A DNA stretch of 64,000 bases from an uncultured Eubacteriales bacterium (GTDB taxonomy: Bacteria; Bacillota; Clostridia; Peptostreptococcales; Anaerovoracaceae). Position numbers and translations under genes: made by a program. The DNA is taken from positions 19,469-83,468 of the forward strand of contig CADADV010000008.1 of the NCBI GenBank assembly GCA_902786815.1. The letters run 5' to 3'. Below are positions 47,393-53,051 of this stretch, piece after piece. Each line of letters starts with the position of its first letter. Position 1 is the first letter of the stretch. A model generated the notes under the pieces. It ran no database searches and was not told the origin of the DNA. It saw only the letters and a program-made list of their open reading frames with translations.

Positions 47393-48659
47393 TACGTATA
47401 CTTTATTGAATCAGGAATTCGGTATTTCAGAGCAGATCCTGGACCTTGTAGACACCTGTGAGCAGGAAATCCGTCCGCTTTTCGATGAGCTGGATGACAT
47501 TATGACCTACAACCAGTACAAGGTTCTGGACGCATTCCAGAAGAACGGAATCAGCGACAGACATTTCGCCTGGAACACAGGCTATGGCTATGATGATATG
47601 GGCAGAGACGCTACGGAACGCTTGTTCGCGGATGTGTTCCATGCGGAAGCAGCCCTTGTCAGACCGATCATTGTCAATGGTACCCACGCGCTCAGCCTTG
47701 CTCTCACAGGCGTTCTCAGACCCGGCGATAAGATGATCTACAGCACCGGCGGACCTTATGATACGCTGGAAGAAACCATCGGGATCCGCGGCAACGGCAA
47801 AGGAACCCTCAGGGATTTCGGCATCACATATGACCAGGTGGAACTTATTTCTGCCGGGGAAATTGATTTTGATGCTCTGGCAAAAGCAATCACGCCGGAT
47901 ACGAGAATGGTCTGTCTGCAGCGTTCCACAGGATACGGCTGGAGAAAAGCCATCACGATCGAACAGATCGAAGAATGGGCTTCCTTCGTGCACGGCATTG
48001 ATCCGAAGCTCATCTGTTTTGTAGACAACTGCTACGGGGAGTTTCTGCATGTCAAAGAACCCACTGATGTCGGCGCAGACATTATGGCTGGTTCTTTGAT
48101 TAAAAACCCGGGCGGCGGCCTGGCTCTGACAGGCGGATACATCGCAGGACGTGAGGATCTCATCGAACAGGTCAGTTACCGTATGACAACACCGGGAACA
48201 GCCGGGGAATGCGGGCTGACATTCGGACAGACCAGAACCATGCTCCAGGGGCTGTTCATTGCTCCTAAGACCGTAAACGGCGCGGTAAAGGGCGCGATTC
48301 TCTGCGCAAAGGTGTTTGAGAAGCTTGGATACGAAGTCTGTCCGGGATCTTCAGACAAGAGAAGCGACATCATTCAGGCCGTCAGACTTGGAACAGCCGA
48401 TAAGGTTACAGCATTCTGCAAAGGCGTCCAGCTGGCTGCGCCTATCGATTCCAATGTGACGCCCGTGCCGATCCCAACCGGCGGATATGAGGACCCTGTC
48501 ATCATGGCTGCAGGAGCCTTTGTCCAGGGATCATCCATCGAACTTTCCGCAGACGCGCCGATGAGAGAGCCATATAATGTTTATTTCCAGGGCGGTCTGA
48601 CTTATGAACATTCGAAGTTCGGTGTTATCAAGGCTCTGGATGCTCTTGGAATCGTTTAG
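47382..48659 (+). CDS. YnbB-type PLP enzyme (methionine gamma-lyase family, aluminium-resistance-like)
   Basis: The 425-residue fold-type I PLP protein matches the YnbB/DUF aluminium-resistance family that sits near mutL-miaA-hfq in Firmicutes. IVNGTHALSLAL binds the cofactor phosphate, FVDNCYGEF carries the Asp, and the Schiff-base Lys is at 241 in GSLIKNPGGGLA. The true substrate is unknown; a sulfur-amino-acid lyase is often proposed. It overlaps the end of the GLUG gene by 11 nt. Confidence 0.85.
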   Translation: MKNNTYTLLNQEFGISEQILDLVDTCEQEIRPLFDELDDIMTYNQYKVLDAFQKNGISDRHFAWNTGYGYDDMGRDATERLFADVFHAEAALVRPIIVNGTHALSLALTGVLRPGDKMIYSTGGPYDTLEETIGIRGNGKGTLRDFGITYDQVELISAGEIDFDALAKAITPDTRMVCLQRSTGYGWRKAITIEQIEEWASFVHGIDPKLICFVDNCYGEFLHVKEPTDVGADIMAGSLIKNPGGGLALTGGYIAGREDLIEQVSYRMTTPGTAGECGLTFGQTRTMLQGLFIAPKTVNGAVKGAILCAKVFEKLGYEVCPGSSDKRSDIIQAVRLGTADKVTAFCKGVQLAAPIDSNVTPVPIPTGGYEDPVIMAAGAFVQGSSIELSADAPMREPYNVYFQGGLTYEHSKFGVIKALDALGIV

Positions 48660-48670
48660 AAATCATCAAT

Positions 48671-49402
48671 ATGACACAGGATGGCACTTCAAAACTGGAT
48701 AAACGCAGACGTGTTCTGGCTATCGTCAAACTGATCGCTCTGGCAGTGATCCTCGTTGGGGTGCCTTTGTATATCTATTTCTTCCAGCATGATCTGATTG
48801 AACGGTTTTCCGATATCAAAGAACTGGAGACCACGCTCCGCTCCTACCGAAAAGAAAGCATGCTGATCTATGTCGGTTGCCAGATCCTTCAGGTCGTGCT
48901 GAGTGTGATTCCGGGACAGGCCCTCCAGTTTGCCGGCGGTTATCTGTACGGGGCTCTGCTTGGGCTCATCCTTTCTATTATAGGCATCGGCATCGGATCC
49001 ACACTGGCGTATTATATTGCGCGTCTTCTGGGACGGGACGCGATCCATCTGTTCTTCGGAAAACGCAAAGTCACTGAGATGCTTGACCTGATGAACAGCC
49101 CGAAAGGACTGATCGTAACGTTTGTCATCTTCCTGATACCGGGCATCCCGAAAGATCTGTGCAGTTATGCTGCAGGGATATCAACTCTGAAACTCCGGCC
49201 CTATCTTATCGTGTCTATGATCGCCCGTATTCCGGGCATGCTTGGTTGTCTCTTCATCGGGCAGCAGGTCGGAGCAGGGGGGTATACGAGCGCTGCGATC
49301 ATCGCGGCAGCAGCACTGGCGATCCTCATACTCGGTGTCATATTCCGAAAGAAGATCCTGGACACGGCCTATAAGCTGAGTGACAAACTCCTCAATATGT
49401 AA
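48671..49402 (+). CDS. TVP38/TMEM64 (DedA-superfamily) membrane protein
   Basis: The 243-residue protein has helices at about 15-35, 60-85, 90-115, 150-175 and 205-225, with the SNARE-associated (VTT) motif around VLSVIPGQALQFAGGYLYGALLG split across helices 2 and 3 and FLIPGIPKDLCSYAAG. DedA-like proteins are thought to move lipids across the membrane. It closes the plus-strand operon 11 nt after the PLP enzyme. Confidence 0.85.
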   Translation: MTQDGTSKLDKRRRVLAIVKLIALAVILVGVPLYIYFFQHDLIERFSDIKELETTLRSYRKESMLIYVGCQILQVVLSVIPGQALQFAGGYLYGALLGLILSIIGIGIGSTLAYYIARLLGRDAIHLFFGKRKVTEMLDLMNSPKGLIVTFVIFLIPGIPKDLCSYAAGISTLKLRPYLIVSMIARIPGMLGCLFIGQQVGAGGYTSAAIIAAAALAILILGVIFRKKILDTAYKLSDKLLNM

Positions 49403-49476
49403 TATTCTCTGTCAGATCTGGTACATTCTGCCTTACATTCAATCTGTTTTACCTTAATGTATTATAAGCAAAAACA

Positions 49477-49556
49477 CGAATATTTGTTCGTGTTTCCTGT
49501 TGACAGCGAACATATATTCTGCTATCTTATAGAAAACAGAAAAGAACAAGCGTTCA
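49477..49556 (+). promoter_or_regulatory. SOS promoter with three LexA-like boxes
   Basis: TTGACA (49500-49505), 17 nt, TATCTT (49523-49528). Box 1, CGAATATTTGTTCG (49477-49490), is inside a larger ACACGAA/TTCGTGT palindrome upstream of -35. Box 2, CGAACATATATTCT (49507-49520), lies between -35 and -10. Box 3, AGAACAAGCGTTCA (49543-49556), has perfect GAAC-N4-GTTC arms just after the start region. All resemble the Gram-positive LexA consensus. Confidence 0.75.
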
Positions 49557-49592
49557 TCAGGCGGAAAAAGGGAAGGAAAGGAGAACAGACAG

Positions 49593-49964
49593 ATGAGTAC
49601 GAGAAGCAGGAATACACACAGAGCAGCACGCAGAAACTCGCACAGAAAGGCACACAAAAGATACAGGATCAAGTCAAATTTCAGATTCATCACATTTTTA
49701 GTGATCGTGATGGGAATTGCAATCGGAGCATTTGGATTCATCACAGGATCCAATGAAGCGATCGCACTGGATATACCGAAAGATTCTGTGACTCCGATAA
49801 AGATCGAAGTCACAGCCGGTGATACAGTCTGGGACATTGCAGAGCATTTCAAAAGCGATGACACAGACACCAGGAAAGCCGTATACGAGATCTGCCAGGC
49901 GAACGATATCCCGGATGGGAGCATACAGTCAGGAATGATCCTGACCATACCCGAAAATCTTTAG
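49593..49964 (+). CDS. yneA: LysM membrane protein, YneA-like SOS cell-division suppressor
   Basis: The 123-residue protein has a strongly basic cytoplasmic N-terminus (SRNTHRAARRNSHRKAHKR), one TM helix at about 31-50, and an extracellular LysM domain from about 68 (VTAGDTVWDIAEHF to ILTIPENL). This is the layout of Bacillus YneA, a LexA-controlled inhibitor that delays septation after DNA damage. The three LexA-like boxes upstream support that reading. lexA itself, normally divergent from yneA, is not in the window. AAAGGAGAAC precedes the ATG. Confidence 0.75.
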   Translation: MSTRSRNTHRAARRNSHRKAHKRYRIKSNFRFITFLVIVMGIAIGAFGFITGSNEAIALDIPKDSVTPIKIEVTAGDTVWDIAEHFKSDDTDTRKAVYEICQANDIPDGSIQSGMILTIPENL

Positions 49965-50075
49965 ACATATATATTAAAAGGGGTATTTAAAATCGCTTAA
50001 ATCGAAAAATAGAGCGTCGGTATTTCAAAGCGTCGGTTCAATAGGTTAGCAGAGCAATTTAAGCGAATAAAATAA
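49965..50075. other. Gene-free stretch with inverted and direct repeats
   Basis: After the yneA-like stop, TCGCTTAAAT (49993-50002) and ATTTAAGCGA (50057-50066) are perfect 10-bp inverted arms 54 nt apart. Between them GCGTCGGT occurs twice (50014-50021, 50030-50037). I see no coding frame or known RNA family. Confidence 0.5.
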
Positions 50076-50094
50076 AAAAAGGGCTGAAGCCCTT
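50072..50094 (-). terminator. Terminator of the larC-DMT operon
   Basis: On the minus strand AAGGGC and GCCCTT form a 6-bp stem with loop TTCA, followed by TTTTTATTTTATT. It lies about 130 nt after the DMT transporter stop. Confidence 0.7.
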
Positions 50095-50099
50095 GGCAG

Positions 50100-50139
50100 G
50101 AGCGGGTTTGACAAGATTTGTCATATCCGCTCTTTTCTT
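50100..50139 (+). terminator. Terminator of the plus-strand half
   Basis: GAGCGG pairs with CCGCTC and, inside, TTGACA with TTGTCA (bulged), followed by TTTTCTT. It faces the minus-strand terminator at 50072-50094 and isolates the convergent units. Confidence 0.75.
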
Positions 50140-50223
50140 ATGATTTAAGGTCCATCTCTTCCCAAAATTATGATTATCGGAAGAGTTGTCAATCTTCTGA
50201 TCCATCCCCCTTTATAGCTTCCA

Positions 50224-50688
50224 CTAAGATTTGATCGATAATTTAACGAGCACTACCCCGGCGACCAGAAATACTATTCCCAGTATTTTGACCCAGTTGA
50301 TCGGCTCCTGTGTGATCCCGAACCACCCGTAATGCGCTGTCAGGGTCGCCACGATCATCTGGACTGATACTGTGATCGACGCAGTCATTACCGGTCCTAT
50401 TTTCGTGATACAAAATACCGTAAACGCCAGAATGATGATCCCGCAAATACCGGCCAGTATGTATAGTTTCGGAATCTGCATGGCTCCCCCGCCCCTTAGC
50501 GTGGCAAACCGGTCGTTGATAAAACAGATACATAAAACAATCGAAATTGAAATCGATAAACTGCACAGCGCAGCATACCACATGCTCCCGGTATGTTTCG
50601 CAACGACTGTATTGAATATTGGCTGTATCGCCAGACATGTTCCGATCAAACACGCCAGGCAAATCGGAATGACGTATTTCATTACCAT
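50224..50688 (-). CDS. YdcZ-type DMT transporter
   Basis: The 154-residue protein has five predicted helices and matches the DUF606/YdcZ family of small drug/metabolite transporters (helix 1 YVIPICLACLIGTCLAIQP, ending GIVFLVAGVVLVKL). The substrate is unknown. ATG at 50688 is chosen over a TTG one codon earlier because GAGGTG lies 5 nt upstream. It shares one base with the larC stop (TGATG), so the two are translated together; a metal or organic-acid link is possible but only inferred from position. Confidence 0.82.
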   Translation of the reverse strand: MVMKYVIPICLACLIGTCLAIQPIFNTVVAKHTGSMWYAALCSLSISISIVLCICFINDRFATLRGGGAMQIPKLYILAGICGIIILAFTVFCITKIGPVMTASITVSVQMIVATLTAHYGWFGITQEPINWVKILGIVFLVAGVVLVKLSIKS

Positions 50689-51464
50689 CAAATCACCTCG
50701 CTTGAATCAAGCATCACTGCCATGGGAGGAAGCCCTGTATCGCGTTTTCCGGTGCCGCGCCCTATCCTGTTTCCTGCTTTTGCAGAATTCCAAAGGGCTT
50801 CAAAGGATTCATTCTCTTCAAAACGGTCCACGATCCCTGCCAGGATCGCCGCACCTGTCGGTGTCAGTAGTTCCATTTCAATATCTGACCGGTAATGCGG
50901 CAGTCTGGTCTTTTTGAGGATGGATGCAACAGCAGGCGCCGGAACCAGAAGCGTTCCCCACGCGCATTCCACTGTTCCGAATCCTGTAGGAACGTGCGTT
51001 CCTATCACCTTATCAGCTCCAATGTAATCCAGACAGATTGCAGCGCCTACGATGTCCACAATAGAATCCACAGCGCCGACCTCATGGAACTGCACTTCAT
51101 TGACAGGTACACCGTGGGCTTCGGATTCTGCTGCCGCTTTGATATCAAAAATCCGCCGACTGAGCATTTTCGTATGCTCAGACAAAGAAGATTTCTCGAT
51201 CATTTCTTTGATTTCCCCGTAATTGCGGTATTTTCCGCTGTAGGGATGGATCCAGGCGTGTTCTTTATTATGAAGGATCACGTCAACATCTGTTACCGGT
51301 GATCCGTTGTATTCTGTTTCATGGACTGCTAAATCGAATTCATTCAGCCCCAGGCTTGCCAGACCGTCCTCCAGGACCTGCAAAGGCACGCCCAGTGACA
51401 GCAGCGCTCCCAGTGTCATATCACCGCTTGCTCCGGAGCGGCAGTCGATATATAAAGTTTTCAT
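50688..51464 (-). CDS. larC: LarC N-terminal domain protein (nickel-pincer cofactor synthesis)
   Basis: The 258-residue protein begins TLYIDCRSGASGDMTLGALL and has FHEVGAVDSIVDIVGAA and PTGAAILAGI, matching LarC, the CTP-dependent nickel inserter that completes the lactate racemase cofactor. Full LarC is about 400 residues; this one stops at the junction to the C-terminal CTP-binding domain (LarC1 only), and the next gene is a transporter, not LarC2. larA, larB and larE are not in the window. There is no Shine-Dalgarno: the -10 box ends 7 nt before ATG, so the mRNA may be leaderless. A reduced or altered function is possible. Confidence 0.8.
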   Translation of the reverse strand: MKTLYIDCRSGASGDMTLGALLSLGVPLQVLEDGLASLGLNEFDLAVHETEYNGSPVTDVDVILHNKEHAWIHPYSGKYRNYGEIKEMIEKSSLSEHTKMLSRRIFDIKAAAESEAHGVPVNEVQFHEVGAVDSIVDIVGAAICLDYIGADKVIGTHVPTGFGTVECAWGTLLVPAPAVASILKKTRLPHYRSDIEMELLTPTGAAILAGIVDRFEENESFEALWNSAKAGNRIGRGTGKRDTGLPPMAVMLDSSEVI

Positions 51465-51471
51465 TTCGTGT

Positions 51472-51501
51472 ATTTTAGATGTTTTCTGTTTACAATGTCA
51501 A
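51472..51501 (-). promoter_or_regulatory. Promoter of larC, leaderless geometry
   Basis: On the minus strand TTGACA (51501-51496), 18 nt, TAAAAT (51477-51472). Only seven bases (ACACGAA) separate the -10 box from the larC ATG, placing the transcription start at or next to the start codon. Confidence 0.7.
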
Positions 51502-51502
51502 G

Positions 51503-51545
51503 AAAAAAGGGACAACAGCAGCGCACGGGCACTGCCCTGCCCCTA
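51503..51545 (-). terminator. Terminator after the DUF362 fragment
   Basis: Minus-strand GGGGCA...GCAG pairs with CTGC...TGTCCC (with small bulges) and is followed by TTTTTTCTT. It separates the truncated gene from larC. Confidence 0.55.
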
Positions 51546-51550
51546 TTTCT

Positions 51551-51775
51551 TTATATAGGATTAGCTTTTCTAACCTCTCTGATGACAGCTCTGACTACTT
51601 CCGGATTGGTGCAGACAGAAGTCTCAGGTGGTTCTGCATGGCCTGCATTCGGCTTGATCATGACTGTTGTGCCAGGTCTGATGACGTTCTCAACGCCGCC
51701 AAGCAGGTCAAATACTTTCGTTACATTGGCCTGAATGTCTTCACCCTTTACGAGTGCTACTGTAGATTTTGACAT
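51551..51775 (-). pseudogene. Truncated DUF362 protein, N-terminal fragment
   Basis: The 74-residue frame (MSKSTVALVKGEDI... VMIKPNAGHAEPPETS ... VVRAVIREVRK) matches only the first fifth of DUF362 proteins, which are normally about 300-400 residues and often carry ferredoxin domains. It stops after KANPI and runs into a terminator, so the rest is deleted. AAAGGAAA lies before ATG 51775; an upstream in-frame ATG would add 20 residues. An intact-looking DUF362/ferredoxin protein is at the window end. A real short protein cannot be excluded. Confidence 0.65.
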
Positions 51776-52162
51776 AACATTTCCTTTCGCCATTACGGCA
51801 TTTGTCTCTGCAATAACTGATTTCATTTTCAACACCTGATATATAAAGCAAAAGCCGTGCCAACATTGTTTTGAACAAATTTCGACTGTTTTTTGAATTA
51901 TTTAGAGGATTATCCCCTCCTGAGGGTTATGTTGCAACTGATTTTGTTGCACAAAACAAAGATCTGTTGCAGCGTTGCAACAGATCTTTGCTCTAAAGAG
52001 GTGTTATGGATGTATTTTGTATAAGTGTCTAATATAATCAGTAAGCCTTGGTTTCGCGGTTTAAGATGAGATGATCATTCAAACCTGAAAACAACAATAA
52101 ATAAGACTTTGCCTTAAACAAAAGCAAAGTCTGTGCCAATCTATATAATAATAATGAGAAAT
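51776..52162. other. Gene-free stretch between ruvX and the DUF362 fragment
   Basis: No convincing gene. GTTGCA occurs four times between 51931 and 51980. The last two lie in a perfect 15-bp palindrome: CAAAGATCTGTTGCA (51957-51971), loop GCGT, TGCAACAGATCTTTG (51976-51990). On the minus strand it is followed by TTTGTTTTG and could terminate transcription. A smaller CCCTC/GAGGG hairpin is at about 51915-51926. The ruvX terminator is listed separately. Rest unassigned. Confidence 0.5.
52090..52132 (-). terminator. Terminator after ruvX
   Basis: Minus-strand AGACTTTGC (52132-52124) and GCAAAGTCT (52112-52104) form a perfect 9-bp stem, followed by TATTTATTGTTGTTTT. It lies 30 nt after the ruvX stop. 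Confidence 0.75.
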
Positions 52163-52591
52163 CTATCGATTGCTGTCGAGATAGCTCTGCAGAATGATGA
52201 TCGCTGCCTGCCGGTCGATGATTTCCTTTCTTTTGTTTCGGCGCATATCGGCTTCGATCAGGACACGTTCCGCCATGACCGTCGTCAGCCGCTCATCGTA
52301 GAATTCGATATTGACATGATTCATGCCGCTGCCCTTGAGCTTGTTTTCGAGCTTTTGCCGAAATTCACGCACTTTTTCGGTCTGGGGGCTGTCTGTTCCG
52401 TCCAGCTTGAGCGGCAGACCGATCACAACGGTATCACAGTTGTATTCTTTGATATAATCCAGGACCTTACCGGTATCTTTCTTGATCCCGACGCGCTCAA
52501 TGGTCGTCACGCCGTCAGCGATGATCCCCATTTCGTCGCTTACGGCAACACCTATTGTTTTATCACCTACATCCAAACCGAGTTTTTTCAT
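52163..52591 (-). CDS. ruvX: RuvX/YqgF family putative Holliday junction resolvase
   Basis: The 142-residue RNase H-fold protein begins KKLGLDVGDKTIGVAVSDE with the catalytic Asp and has VVIGLPLKLDG, FYDERLTTVMAE and DRQAAIIILQSYL. YqgF proteins process 16S rRNA ends and/or resolve Holliday junctions. GGGGAAG precedes the ATG. A terminator and its own promoter lie between ireB and this gene, so it is partly uncoupled from alaS-ireB. Confidence 0.93.
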   Translation of the reverse strand: MKKLGLDVGDKTIGVAVSDEMGIIADGVTTIERVGIKKDTGKVLDYIKEYNCDTVVIGLPLKLDGTDSPQTEKVREFRQKLENKLKGSGMNHVNIEFYDERLTTVMAERVLIEADMRRNKRKEIIDRQAAIIILQSYLDSNR

Positions 52592-52614
52592 AGCTTCCCC
52601 ATGTTAACATAATA

Positions 52615-52644
52615 ATTATATAGAAAATCCATTTCCGTTTTCAA
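52615..52644 (-). promoter_or_regulatory. Promoter of ruvX
   Basis: Minus-strand TTGAAA (52644-52639), 18 nt, perfect TATAAT (52620-52615), 23 nt before the ruvX ATG and just after the ireB terminator. Confidence 0.65.
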
Positions 52645-52649
52645 AAATC

Positions 52650-52678
52650 AAAAAATAGTGGCGGACTTTGCCCGCCAC
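52650..52678 (-). terminator. Strong terminator between ireB and ruvX
   Basis: Minus-strand GTGGCGG and CCGCCAC pair perfectly around a short loop, followed by TATTTTTTG. It lies about 21 nt after the ireB stop. Confidence 0.85.
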
Positions 52679-52699
52679 AAAATTGGTATACAAACAGAA

Positions 52700-52948
52700 T
52701 TACTTGCCGAGGTATGCCTTGATCAGTTCCTCAACAAGATCATCTCTCTCGATCCTGCCGATGACATTTCTCGCGTTATTGTGACTTGTGATATATGATG
52801 GATCTCCCGAAAGAATATATCCGACCATCTGGTCGATAGCGTTGTAGCCTCTCTCGTCAAGAGCGTCATAAACGATTGTAAGTATTTCCTTGATGGTCTT
52901 CTGCTCAACTTTATCAAAGTTATCGTACATTCTTGTCTGTCTATCCAT
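52700..52948 (-). CDS. ireB: IreB family regulatory phosphoprotein (UPF0297)
   Basis: The 82-residue protein begins with Thr-containing DRQTRMYDNFD and has VYDALDERGYNAIDQMVGYILSGDP split over its core, which is the DUF965/IreB signature. In Enterococcus faecalis IreB is phosphorylated by the PASTA kinase IreK and restrains cephalosporin resistance. It stands between alaS and ruvX exactly as in Bacillus (alaS-yrzL-yrrK). GGAGG precedes the ATG. No kinase gene is in the window. Confidence 0.92.
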   Translation of the reverse strand: MDRQTRMYDNFDKVEQKTIKEILTIVYDALDERGYNAIDQMVGYILSGDPSYITSHNNARNVIGRIERDDLVEELIKAYLGK

Positions 52949-52982
52949 TATAAAACCTCCGATCAGTTCAATTGGTGTTTAC

Positions 52983-53012
52983 AGTATAACATCAGACTGT
53001 CAATAATTACAA
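52983..53012 (-). promoter_or_regulatory. Possible promoter of ireB
   Basis: Minus-strand TTGTAA (53012-53007), 18 nt, TATACT (52988-52983). A perfect TTGACA also occurs (53003-52998) but is only 9 nt from the -10 box, too close to use. Confidence 0.4.
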
Positions 53013-53051
53013 GTCATATTGCGAGATTATTGCCTTAAACTATATTAATTC

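Noticed and set aside
49457-49756. 99-codon frame starting inside the SOS promoter
   Set aside because: Overlaps the LexA-like boxes and the LysM gene in another frame, with no ribosome site or domain.
52983-53003. TTGACA as -35 box for ireB
   Set aside because: Only 9 nt from the -10 box; the TTGTAA further upstream gives a workable 18-nt spacer.
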